Shown: one piece after another, positions 1 through 6,631 of the stretch | Numbering within the stretch: the stretch's first letter is position 1 | How the letters are laid out: every line of letters starts with the position of its first letter | NCBI GenBank assembly: GCA_964541755.1 | Contig: CAZIRF010000048.1 | Location: 1-19,587, forward strand | DNA length: 19,587 nt | Reading direction: 5' to 3' | Origin: CAZIRF01 sp964541755 | GTDB taxonomy: Bacteria; Spirochaetota; Spirochaetia; Treponematales; Breznakiellaceae | Notes under the pieces: generated by a model | What the model was told of the DNA's origin: nothing | The model's input: the letters and a program-made list of their open reading frames with translations, nothing else | The model's database searches: none | Program-made: the position numbers and the translations under genes

Positions 1-1
1 T

Positions 2-150
2 CGACTGACAGGGTCAGTTTCGACTGACAGGGTCAGTTTCGACTGACAGGGTCAGTTTCGACTGACAGGGTCAGTTTCGACTGACAGGGTCAGTTTCGAC
101 TGACAGGGTCAGTTTCGACTGACAGGGTCAGTTTCGACTGACAGGGTCAG
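2..150. repeat. 19-bp tandem array A (8 units) built on a CTGAC/GTCAG palindrome
   Basis: Seven complete and one partial copy of the 19-bp unit cgactgacagggtcagttt follow one another with no spacer and no visible mismatch. Each unit contains the short inverted repeat CTGAC-AGG-GTCAG, so the array is a regular ladder of 13-bp dyads at 19-bp pitch. There is no unique spacer between units, so it is not a CRISPR array. No gene overlaps it. The window begins inside the array, so its true length is unknown. Possible roles are a multimeric protein-binding site, a mobile-element end, or a minisatellite; the sequence alone does not decide. Confidence 0.95.
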
Positions 151-154
151 AGTA

Positions 155-206
155 CTGACGGCGTCAAGTAAGCTTGACGGCGTCAAGTAAGCTTGACGGC
201 GTCAGT
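155..206. repeat. 19-bp tandem array B (2 full units and a partial) built on a TTGACG-G-CGTCAA palindrome
   Basis: Immediately after array A, a different unit, gacggcgtcaagtaagctt, repeats at 157-175 and 176-194, and its first ten bases recur at 195-204. The period is again 19 bp. Its core CTTGACGGCGTCAAG is a perfect 15-bp palindrome around a central G. Arrays A and B share the TGAC...GTCA half-sites and the same pitch but differ in centre and linker, which suggests variants of one recognition element. The transition is abrupt at about 151-156. Confidence 0.9.
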
Positions 207-225
207 CCGACACAGGAATAAACAG

Positions 226-248
226 GGGCCTCCCATGCCGGGAGGCCC
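226..248. terminator. Probable bidirectional intrinsic terminator
   Basis: A 9-bp perfect stem (GGGCCTCCC / GGGAGGCCC) with the 5-base loop ATGCC is followed on the plus strand by TTCTTCATTT and on the minus strand by CTGTTTATTCC. It lies about 60 bp past the stop codon of the leftward yjbQ-like gene, so it probably ends that transcript. It could also stop any plus-strand transcription coming through the 19-bp repeat arrays. The T tracts are interrupted, so efficiency is uncertain. Confidence 0.65.
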
Positions 249-306
249 TTCTTCATTTAAAGCTCAATCAAGGCAATCTCAAAAACAACCGTTTTTTTAC
301 ATTCCC

Positions 307-723
307 TCATTCCCCGATAATTTTTACCAATACCCGCTTTCGTCTGCCGCCGTCGAATTCCCCGTAAAAGATTTGCTCCCAGGGGCCGAAGTGGAGTTCG
401 CCTTCGGTGATGGCAACCACGACTTCCCGCCCCATTATTTGCCGCTTCATGTGGGCGTCTGCGTTGTCCTCGCCTACATTGTGGCGATAAGAAGAGATCG
501 GCTCGTGCGGGGCGAGTTTCTCGAGCCAGAGATCGAAGTCGTGATGCAATCCGCCCTCGTCGTCGTTGATGAAGACGCTGGCCGTTATGTGCATTGCGTT
601 CACGAGGCAGAGCCCCTCTTGCACCCCCGATTCCCGCACGAGATCGGCCACGGTGGGGGTGATGTTGATGAATTCGCGTTTCTTGCGGGTGTTGAACCAG
701 AGTTCCTTCGTCAAATGCTTCAT
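307..723 (-). CDS. yjbQ: YjbQ/UPF0047 family protein
   Basis: A 138-residue protein of the UPF0047 (YjbQ) family, a small single-domain family of roughly this length. Some members have secondary thiamine-phosphate synthase activity; the physiological role is not well established. Family features seen are VNAMHITASVFIND (His45, Thr47), the HHDFDLWLEKLAP segment around residues 60-71, YRHN...DNADAHMKRQIMG (His81, His91) and the C-terminal GELHFGPWEQIFYGEFDG. The start at 723 was chosen because GGAGAG lies just upstream and family similarity begins there; a 15-residue extension to 768 has no such support. It is transcribed away from the GntR operon and stands alone. The function within this window is unknown. 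Confidence 0.85.
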   Translation of the reverse strand: MKHLTKELWFNTRKKREFINITPTVADLVRESGVQEGLCLVNAMHITASVFINDDEGGLHHDFDLWLEKLAPHEPISSYRHNVGEDNADAHMKRQIMGREVVVAITEGELHFGPWEQIFYGEFDGGRRKRVLVKIIGE

Positions 724-747
724 GGAGGCTCTCCTTTTATCCAAAAA

Positions 748-756
748 AGTATAGCA
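748..756 (-). promoter_or_regulatory. Candidate extended -10 promoter for the yjbQ-like gene
   Basis: On the minus strand the sequence TGCTATACT (an extended -10, TG-N-TATACT) sits about 25 bp upstream of the chosen start codon, followed by the GGAGAG ribosome site. No convincing -35 hexamer is seen, which fits an extended -10 promoter. It is divergent from the GntR promoter only about 20 bp away. Confidence 0.4.
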
Positions 757-772
757 CAAAGGGTACACGGGC

Positions 773-800
773 TTGACTATCAGAAATAATGTATTATAGT
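773..800 (+). promoter_or_regulatory. Candidate sigma-70-type promoter of the GntR/ABC operon
   Basis: TTGACT (773-778) and TATAGT (795-800) are spaced by 16 bp on the plus strand, in an AT-rich island of an otherwise GC-rich window. The -10 element abuts the GTACTA half-site of the putative operator, so a repressor bound there should block RNA polymerase. A leader of about 100 nt precedes the first start codon. Confidence 0.5.
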
Positions 801-833
801 ACTATTGTATTAGTTGTTTAGTACATTAGTACA
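799..833. promoter_or_regulatory. Putative operator of the YtrA-type GntR repressor
   Basis: GTACTA (799-804) and TAGTAC (819-824) form an inverted repeat with a 14-bp centre. The right half-site belongs to a perfect direct repeat of TTAGTACA (818-825 and 826-833). Spaced GTA...TAC-type dyads upstream of their own operon are typical of YtrA-subfamily GntR regulators. The position directly over and downstream of the -10 element supports autorepression. The assignment to the adjacent regulator is an inference. Confidence 0.5.
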
Positions 834-905
834 GGGTGATACTGACGGCATGCGAAGGGCATCTTCTGCTGCCATGAAAATTGTTGAAAGGAGGAGCACG
901 GCAAG

Positions 906-1325
906 ATGGGCGAAATGAGTTTCGAGCTGGACGCCAAGAGCGGCGTGCCGTACTACAAACAGATAATCCTCCAGGTGGAGATGGCTATCGCCGACGGGCG
1001 CTTCCCCGCCGGGACCCAGCTGCCCACGGTGCGCAGTCTCGCCGTGTCGCTGCAGATTAACCCCAATACGGTGGCAAGGGCGTACAACGAACTGGAGATT
1101 CGGGGGATCGTGACGACCCAACAGGGATCGGGGACCTTCATAAGCGACAAAAAACCCACCTTGAACGAGGTCGAGCGGGAGGGCGTTCTCGAGACCATCG
1201 CGCGCCCCTTCCTTACGAAGGCCCTGGCCTACGGCTTTACCGCCGACGAAATCGTACACTTCATACGGGAGAACGCACAGCCCGCTTCGCCCCGGACCCC
1301 TGAATCCAAGGAGAGTGACCGATGA
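906..1325 (+). CDS. GntR-family transcriptional regulator, YtrA subfamily
   Basis: A 139-residue regulator with an N-terminal GntR winged helix-turn-helix at about residues 10-80. It shows the classic pattern VPYYKQI, a short basic/Pro stretch GRFPAGTQLPTVRSLA, the recognition segment INPNTVARAYNELEIRGIV and the wing GSGTFIS. The C-terminal tail is only about 55 residues, which is too short for the FadR or HutC effector domains and matches the YtrA subfamily. YtrA regulators typically head operons for ABC transporters and repress them, as here. The start is supported by AAGGAGGAG at 888-895; the upstream dyad at 799-833 is the likely operator. The 3' end overlaps the SPFH gene (start codon at 1322). 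Confidence 0.9.
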   Translation: MGEMSFELDAKSGVPYYKQIILQVEMAIADGRFPAGTQLPTVRSLAVSLQINPNTVARAYNELEIRGIVTTQQGSGTFISDKKPTLNEVEREGVLETIARPFLTKALAYGFTADEIVHFIRENAQPASPRTPESKESDR

Positions 1326-2515
1326 ATATCCTGAACCTCTTTCGCGCAGAGAGCCTGCCGCGCATCCGCAACCCGCATCGCAGCGCACAGCGTGCCGACT
1401 TCGGCTTCAACCTCTTTTCATTCCTCGTCATGTTCACCCTGTCGACGGTCCTGGCTCTCGTTTTCCAGTTCGCCGGCGGCGGCCTCGCCCCGGCCCTCTT
1501 TATACGCGGGACGGGGGCCGTCCTCGTCGCAGCATCGATTTATGCCATTTTCGGGTCCTGGACGGCCCTGCTCGCCGCCCTCATTACGGCCCTGGCCGTC
1601 ATCTTTGCGGCCACCGGCCTGCGTGGCGACTGGGCCATCCTGGCCTGGGAGATGCAGGGGAGCGCCATGCTCTACGTGAGCCTCCTCTTCTTCATCATAC
1701 TGATGGGCCCCTCCATACAGGTGGTCAACCACTGGGACAAGGCGGTCGTCCTGCGTTTCGGGCGCTTCCACCGCGTAAAGGGCCCCGGCCTCTTTTTCCT
1801 CCTGCCCATCGTGGACCGCATGGCCGCCGTCGTCGACACGCGCATACGCGTCACGGATTTTTCGGCCGAGAAGATCCTTACCCGCGACACGGTACCCGTC
1901 CACGTCGACGCCCTCGCCTTCTGGATGATCTGGGACGCACAGAAGGCCATCCTTGAAGTCGAAGATTTCCTCGAGGCGGTGACCCTCTCTGCCCAGACGG
2001 CCCTGCGTGATTCGGTGGGCAAGTACACCCTTACGACCCTGCTTTCCGAACGGGAGACCCTCTACCGCGAGATACAGACCATACTCGACGCCAAGACGAA
2101 CCCCTGGGGTATCACAATACTCAGCGTTGAATTCGTCGACATACAGCTGCCCAAGGACCTCGAAGACGTCATGAGCCGCACGGCACAGGCCGAACGCGAG
2201 AAGAGCGCCCGCCTTTTGCAGGGCGAGGCGGAGGCAGAGGTCGCCAAAAAGTATCTCGAGGCGGCGGCTGTGTACAAGGATAACCCGCAGGCCCTCAACC
2301 TGCGCTCCATGGCCATGGTCTACGACGCGATGAAGACGCGGGGGAGCATGGTGGTCCTGCCCTCGAGCGCCCTTGATGGCATGAACATGGGCACGCAGAT
2401 AGCCGCCGCACAGGCGGTCAAGGAAAGCATGACGACAACGGCTCCCGCTACGGGTGCCGACACTACCGAACGCAATGCAGGCAGCGATGGGCGCGCTGCC
2501 GGGGAGGCAGAATGA
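1322..2515 (+). CDS. SPFH/stomatin-prohibitin domain protein with four N-terminal membrane segments
   Basis: A 397-residue membrane-anchored SPFH (band 7) protein. Predicted membrane segments lie at about 31-50, 57-75, 78-98 and 116-133; a stomatin normally has one hairpin, so the four-helix anchor is unusual. The SPFH domain follows at about 134-290, with AVVLRFGRFHRVKGPGLFFLLP, RDTVPVHVDALAFWMIWDAQ and ITILSVEFVDIQLPKDLEDVM. An Ala/Glu-rich coiled coil (AQAEREKSARLLQGEAEAEVA) covers about 288-318. SPFH proteins oligomerise and organise membrane microdomains or regulate partner membrane proteins. Its place between repressor and ABC genes, with 4-base overlaps on both sides, suggests it scaffolds or regulates the exporter; this is an inference. 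Confidence 0.88.
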   Translation: MNILNLFRAESLPRIRNPHRSAQRADFGFNLFSFLVMFTLSTVLALVFQFAGGGLAPALFIRGTGAVLVAASIYAIFGSWTALLAALITALAVIFAATGLRGDWAILAWEMQGSAMLYVSLLFFIILMGPSIQVVNHWDKAVVLRFGRFHRVKGPGLFFLLPIVDRMAAVVDTRIRVTDFSAEKILTRDTVPVHVDALAFWMIWDAQKAILEVEDFLEAVTLSAQTALRDSVGKYTLTTLLSERETLYREIQTILDAKTNPWGITILSVEFVDIQLPKDLEDVMSRTAQAEREKSARLLQGEAEAEVAKKYLEAAAVYKDNPQALNLRSMAMVYDAMKTRGSMVVLPSSALDGMNMGTQIAAAQAVKESMTTTAPATGADTTERNAGSDGRAAGEAE

Positions 2516-3249
2516 ACACACAGACAACGACCATACTCCAGCTTGAGGGCGTCAAGCGCACCTACACGAAGGGCGAAGGCGAAGTGCACGCACTGGCGGG
2601 CGTGGATCTTGCCATCAAAAAGGGCGAGTTTCTCGCCGTCGTGGGGCCCTCGGGATCGGGGAAGACGACCCTGCTCAACATCGTCGGTTGCCTGGACAGC
2701 CCCACCAGCGGCGCAGTGAGCTACCTGGGACGGCCCCTTGCGGCCATGAGCGAGAACGAGCTTTCCGACTACCGCAAGGAGCACATCAGCTTTATCTTCC
2801 AGTCCTACAACCTCATCCCCGTCCTTACCGTGCGGGAAAACGTGGAGCTCCCCCTGGTTATCGAAAAGAAACTGGACAAACAGGAAATCCGACAGAAGGC
2901 AGAGGCCATACTCGCCCAGGTGGGGCTCGAAGGACTTGGGGAGCGCTACCCCCGGGAGCTCTCCGGCGGGCAGGAACAGCGCGTCGCCATTGCGCGGGCC
3001 CTTATCAAGGACCCGGTGATTATCCTGGCCGATGAACCCACCGCAAACCTCGACTCGCACACGGCGAAGGACATCATCGACATCATGCGCCGCATCAACC
3101 ACGAGACAGAGGCGACCTTCATCTTTTCCACCCATGACCCCATGGTCAAGGAGCGGGCCGACCGCGTCATCACCATAAAGGACGGGGCCATTTCCAGCGA
3201 CGAGGTCAAGCCATCTGCCGGAACGGGCAAAGCAGGGGGGACGACATGA
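2512..3249 (+). CDS. ABC transporter ATP-binding protein, LolD/MacB type
   Basis: A 245-residue nucleotide-binding protein that should power the two FtsX-type permeases encoded next. Visible motifs are Walker A GPSGSGKTT (45-53), Q-loop FQSYNLIP (Gln97), signature LSGGQEQRV (150-158), Walker B VIILADEPTANLDS (169-182) and the switch histidine in STHD (His208). The FQSYNLIPVLTVRENVELPL segment is characteristic of the LolD/MacB/FtsE-like group, whose transporters work by mechanotransmission rather than by passing substrate through the membrane. It overlaps the upstream and downstream genes by ATGA junctions. The C-terminal tail of about 15 residues is low-complexity. Confidence 0.95.
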   Translation: MNTQTTTILQLEGVKRTYTKGEGEVHALAGVDLAIKKGEFLAVVGPSGSGKTTLLNIVGCLDSPTSGAVSYLGRPLAAMSENELSDYRKEHISFIFQSYNLIPVLTVRENVELPLVIEKKLDKQEIRQKAEAILAQVGLEGLGERYPRELSGGQEQRVAIARALIKDPVIILADEPTANLDSHTAKDIIDIMRRINHETEATFIFSTHDPMVKERADRVITIKDGAISSDEVKPSAGTGKAGGTT

Positions 3250-4499
3250 GCACCCTCTTCAAGATCGCCTGGCGCAATGTATGGCGCCACGGCAAACGAA
3301 CAGCCCTTACCATTATCACCATGGCCTTTGGCTTGGGCATCTTCATGTGGATGGACTCGATCATGAAGGGCATGGACCGCATGGGCCTTGAGGCCATCGT
3401 CGAGTACACCGACTCCTCCCTGCGCCTTACAAGCCGCGAGTACGCAGATGAGCTGCGCGGCGCTCCCTTGGACTATGGTATCGAAGCGGAACTACCAGCC
3501 CTTCGCCGCTTTCTGGCCTCGTACAAGGGGGTCGAAGCCATTTCGGTTCGCACCCGCTTTACCGGCGAGCTCTCGAACGGCGTTGACGGCATACCGGTTT
3601 TGGCCATCGCTGTTGAACCGGCAGACGATGCAGCCGTTTTCGCGCTGGTGGATCACCTCGAGGGCACCTGGCTCGATGGCCGGGGGAATCGCAGCATTGT
3701 CATGGGGATAAAATTGGCACAGACCCTGGACCTTGCAATCGGCGACAGCATCACCCTTTCTGCCCGCGACCGCAACGAGGCCATGAATGCCGACGAATTC
3801 ACCATTATCGGCCTCTTGAACACCCCCTCGCCCGAGGTCAACAAGAGCGGTGTCTACCTCGCCTACGCCGACGCGGAAGAATTCCTGGCCCTCGAAGGCC
3901 TGCGCACCGAGCTCGCCCTGTCCATGACGCGCCGGGTAAACCTCAAGGACGGCATGGCAGACAGCGACCTCCTGGCCGCTGCCATTGAAGAGAAGTGGCC
4001 CCAGCTCGAAGCCCGCAGCTTTGGCGAAATTGGCCGCAGCTTCCTGCAGCTCTCGCAGACCAAGGGGAAGTCCGCCGGCATGATGATCGCCATCATCCTC
4101 CTTATCGCCGGGGTGGGCATCGCGAACACCATCCTCATGAGCGTCTACAGTCGCATCCGCGAGATTGGCGTCCTGCGCGCCTTCGGTCTCAAGCCCAAGG
4201 ACATCTCGCGCCTCTTCCTCATCGAGGGGGGGATTATCGGCTTCGTCGGGGCCCTCGCCGGCCTCGCCTTCGGTATCGCCCTCGTCGCAGCAAACGTCTA
4301 CCTGGGCTTCCCCATGGAAGAGCTCATGGGCAACAACGACATGGGCATGCCCATCATGGGCACGCTCTACGGCGAGTGGAACCCATCCACCATGGCCACC
4401 GCCGTCATTTTCGGCGTCATCGTCGCCTTGATAGCCGCGCGTTCGCCAGCCAAAAAGGCGTCCCGCATGGAGGTAACCAATGCCCTCAGATTCAATTGA
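3246..4499 (+). CDS. FtsX/MacB-type ABC permease (LolC/E-like), first of a pair
   Basis: A 417-residue permease with the MacB/LolC topology: TM1 at about 20-39, a large extracytoplasmic domain at about 40-275, then TM2 277-300, TM3 325-350 and TM4 383-401. The coupling-helix sequence SRIREIGVLRAFGLKPKDI (302-320) is the hallmark of the FtsX family. The C-terminal tail ARSPAKKASRMEVTNALR is also typical. In this family the periplasmic domains clamp onto or hand over lipoproteins or lipids to periplasmic carriers. The start codon overlaps the ATPase stop. With the following paralogue it probably forms a heterodimer, as LolC and LolE do. Confidence 0.92.
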   Translation: MSTLFKIAWRNVWRHGKRTALTIITMAFGLGIFMWMDSIMKGMDRMGLEAIVEYTDSSLRLTSREYADELRGAPLDYGIEAELPALRRFLASYKGVEAISVRTRFTGELSNGVDGIPVLAIAVEPADDAAVFALVDHLEGTWLDGRGNRSIVMGIKLAQTLDLAIGDSITLSARDRNEAMNADEFTIIGLLNTPSPEVNKSGVYLAYADAEEFLALEGLRTELALSMTRRVNLKDGMADSDLLAAAIEEKWPQLEARSFGEIGRSFLQLSQTKGKSAGMMIAIILLIAGVGIANTILMSVYSRIREIGVLRAFGLKPKDISRLFLIEGGIIGFVGALAGLAFGIALVAANVYLGFPMEELMGNNDMGMPIMGTLYGEWNPSTMATAVIFGVIVALIAARSPAKKASRMEVTNALRFN

Positions 4500-5820
4500 T
4501 ACCCGTCCCGCTGGGAAGGGAATGCGTGCTGCAGGGCTTTCCCCTGCACGGCACAGAATATCGTCGCACTGGATTCTCGACCTCGCCCTGCGTAACACCC
4601 GCCGCAACAAGAGGCGCACGGTTCTCGCCGTAAGCTCCATAGCCCTTTCGGTCATGCTTATCACCTTCCTGGGCGGCTTTGCAGGCGGCGTCCTCGACAA
4701 CATGGTGCGGAACATCACCAAGAACACGAGCGGCCACGTGCGCATCATCACCAAGGGCTTTGCAGAGCGCGAATCCTTCATGCCCTTGGACGAGCTCGTC
4801 GCCGACCCCGGGGCCGTCAAAGGGGCCATTATGGCCGACGAGCGCCTCTCGAAGGAGGTCACCGAGGTCGCCGAACGCATTACCTTTGGCACCCTCCTCT
4901 CCAACGGCCCGGCCACCAAGGCCGCGATGGGCTTTGCCGGCGAGCCCGCCATCGAGAAAGATCTTATCGGCCTCGACCGCTCCCTCGTCGCAGGACGCTC
5001 CATCGCCGGCCCCGGCGAAACCATTCTGGGCGAAACCCTCGCCGACGACCTGGGACTGGCCATCGGGGAGCGCATCAAGGTTGTCACCCAGGGGGCCGAC
5101 TACGGCCTGCGCCTCAAGACCTTCGAAATCGTCGGCCTTTTCAAGACCGGCCAGTACGCATTGGACAGCGCCCTCTTCCAGATTCCCATCGAAGACGCGA
5201 AGAGCTTTTTGCGCACCGGCGGGGCCGTCCAGCAGATACTCGTCATGCTCAAGAACTACGAGCGCGCAAACGCCGCCCGCGACCTAATCGATGCAGCACT
5301 CGCCCGATCCGGGCTCAACCCCAACGACGAAATCCTCGTCCAAAGCTGGAAGGACGTGGGCGACTACCCCGGCATGATCGAGTACATGGAGCAGATCTAC
5401 TTCTTCATCTACCTCATCGTCGCCTTTTTGGGGGCCTTCATCATCACCAATATACTTACGATGGTGGTCCTCGAACGCCGCCGGGAGATTGGCATCCTCA
5501 AGTCGATGGGCCTGCGCCGCCGCGAAATACTCGGCCTCTTCCTCGCCGAGGGCGGCATCATGGGCGTTATCGGCAGCGCCATCGGTTCCCTCCTGGGTAC
5601 CGGGCTCTGCATCAGCTTTTCGATCTTCGGCATCGACTTTTCCGACGCGATGGGAACCCTCACCATGCCCGTCGACCCCGTCTTCTACAGCCGGGTGGAC
5701 CCGCTGCAGATCATCACCCTCTTTATCCTGGGCGTGGCCGTCTCGCTCATCGTTTCGATCGGGCCCAGCCGCCGCGCGGCCCGCATGAATGCCGTCGACG
5801 CCATCAAGAGCGTCGCGTAA
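4480..5820 (+). CDS. FtsX/MacB-type ABC permease (LolC/E-like), second of a pair
   Basis: A 446-residue paralogue of the preceding permease. TM1 lies at about 46-70, the MacB-like periplasmic domain at about 72-300, TM2 at 305-330, TM3 at 353-382 and TM4 at 408-428. The coupling segment ERRREIGILKSMGLRRREI (332-350) and the tail GPSRRAARMNAVDAIKSV are family signatures. The start at 4480 gives a 20-base overlap with the upstream gene but has an excellent GGAGGT five bases upstream; the alternative ATG at 4522 is preceded by GGAAGG too close to be ideal. The chosen start gives a hydrophilic N-terminal extension of about 30 residues before the first conserved segment, absent from the sister permease. 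Confidence 0.9.
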   Translation: MPSDSIDTRPAGKGMRAAGLSPARHRISSHWILDLALRNTRRNKRRTVLAVSSIALSVMLITFLGGFAGGVLDNMVRNITKNTSGHVRIITKGFAERESFMPLDELVADPGAVKGAIMADERLSKEVTEVAERITFGTLLSNGPATKAAMGFAGEPAIEKDLIGLDRSLVAGRSIAGPGETILGETLADDLGLAIGERIKVVTQGADYGLRLKTFEIVGLFKTGQYALDSALFQIPIEDAKSFLRTGGAVQQILVMLKNYERANAARDLIDAALARSGLNPNDEILVQSWKDVGDYPGMIEYMEQIYFFIYLIVAFLGAFIITNILTMVVLERRREIGILKSMGLRRREILGLFLAEGGIMGVIGSAIGSLLGTGLCISFSIFGIDFSDAMGTLTMPVDPVFYSRVDPLQIITLFILGVAVSLIVSIGPSRRAARMNAVDAIKSVA

Positions 5821-5833
5821 ACCGGAGGACCCC

Positions 5834-6631
5834 ATGAACAGAAGATTCATACTGATACTGACGCTCGCTCTCGCCACCTTCGTCACGGCCGTCCCCTTCC
5901 TGGCCGCCCAGGAATCTGGTGCGGCCGCTGGCGCCGGGGCGGCCACCCCCACCGCCCAAGAGATCCTCGCCCGTATGGACGCGCAGAAGGTCTTCGGCAC
6001 CGCCAGCTACCGCGCCGTCATGGAAATAGACCTGGGGCGGCGCGTTCTTCGCAAGGAGATGCGGGCCTTCGCCGATGGCGAGACCAAGGCCTTCATCGAA
6101 TTCACCAACCCCGAAGACCGCGGGGTACGCTACCTCAAGATCGACGATGAACTGTGGATGTACTTCCCCGACGAGGCGGAGACCATCAAGATCTCCGGCC
6201 ACCTGCTCAAGGAAGGGATGATGGGTAGCGACCTCTCCTACGAGGACGCCCTCGAGACCGGGGCCCTCGCCGAAAAACACACCATCACCCTCGCCGGGAG
6301 CGAGGAGGTCGATGGCCGTAAGTCTTGGGTGCTGGAACTTGTGGCCAAGGTCAAGAAGGTCCCCTACGAGAAGCAGAAGATATGGATTGATGCAGAGCGC
6401 TATGTAAGCCTTAAAGGCGAGATGTACGCCCAAAGCGGCAAGCTCCTCAAGACGAGCCGGGCCCTGGCCGTCGAGCGCATCGGCGACCGCTGGTATGTGA
6501 CGAAGCTCCAGATGGAAGACAGCCTCAAGAAGGGCAGCGGCACCACCTTTACCATGGAGGAGATCGCCTTCGATGTCGAGCTCCCCGACAACCAGTTCAC
6601 GATACGCGCCCTTACGCGCAGGGGCCGCTGA
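5834..6631 (+). CDS. Periplasmic LolA-like outer-membrane lipoprotein-sorting protein
   Basis: A 265-residue exported protein. A signal peptide spans about 1-25 (basic MNRR, hydrophobic ILILTLALATFVTAV, cleavage probably near FLAA|QES); there is no lipobox. The mature part resembles the LolA-like fold of COG2834: YRAVMEIDLGRRVLRKEMRAF, RGVRYLKIDDELWMYFPDE and the distinctive MMGSDLSYEDAL (129-140). Such proteins bind acyl chains in a half-barrel and shuttle lipids or lipoproteins across the periplasm. The start is fixed by CGGAGGA just upstream; a longer reading frame beginning at 5789 lies inside the preceding permease gene. Its place after two LolC/E-like permeases and before a beta-barrel suggests it is the soluble carrier of this system. 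Confidence 0.88.
   Translation: MNRRFILILTLALATFVTAVPFLAAQESGAAAGAGAATPTAQEILARMDAQKVFGTASYRAVMEIDLGRRVLRKEMRAFADGETKAFIEFTNPEDRGVRYLKIDDELWMYFPDEAETIKISGHLLKEGMMGSDLSYEDALETGALAEKHTITLAGSEEVDGRKSWVLELVAKVKKVPYEKQKIWIDAERYVSLKGEMYAQSGKLLKTSRALAVERIGDRWYVTKLQMEDSLKKGSGTTFTMEEIAFDVELPDNQFTIRALTRRGR

Noticed and set aside
1..206. CRISPR array
   Set aside because: The 19-bp units follow one another without unique spacers, and no cas gene is present.
1..206. Iteron-type plasmid replication origin
   Set aside because: No Rep-like gene or DnaA box cluster is seen and the gene content looks chromosomal; the array remains unexplained.
193..789. Plus-strand open frame of 198 codons
   Set aside because: It is antisense to the well-supported yjbQ-like gene and has no family features.
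3492..5087. Minus-strand open frame of 531 codons
   Set aside because: It is the antisense shadow of the two permease genes, caused by GC-rich third positions; the protein is low-complexity and has no ribosome site.
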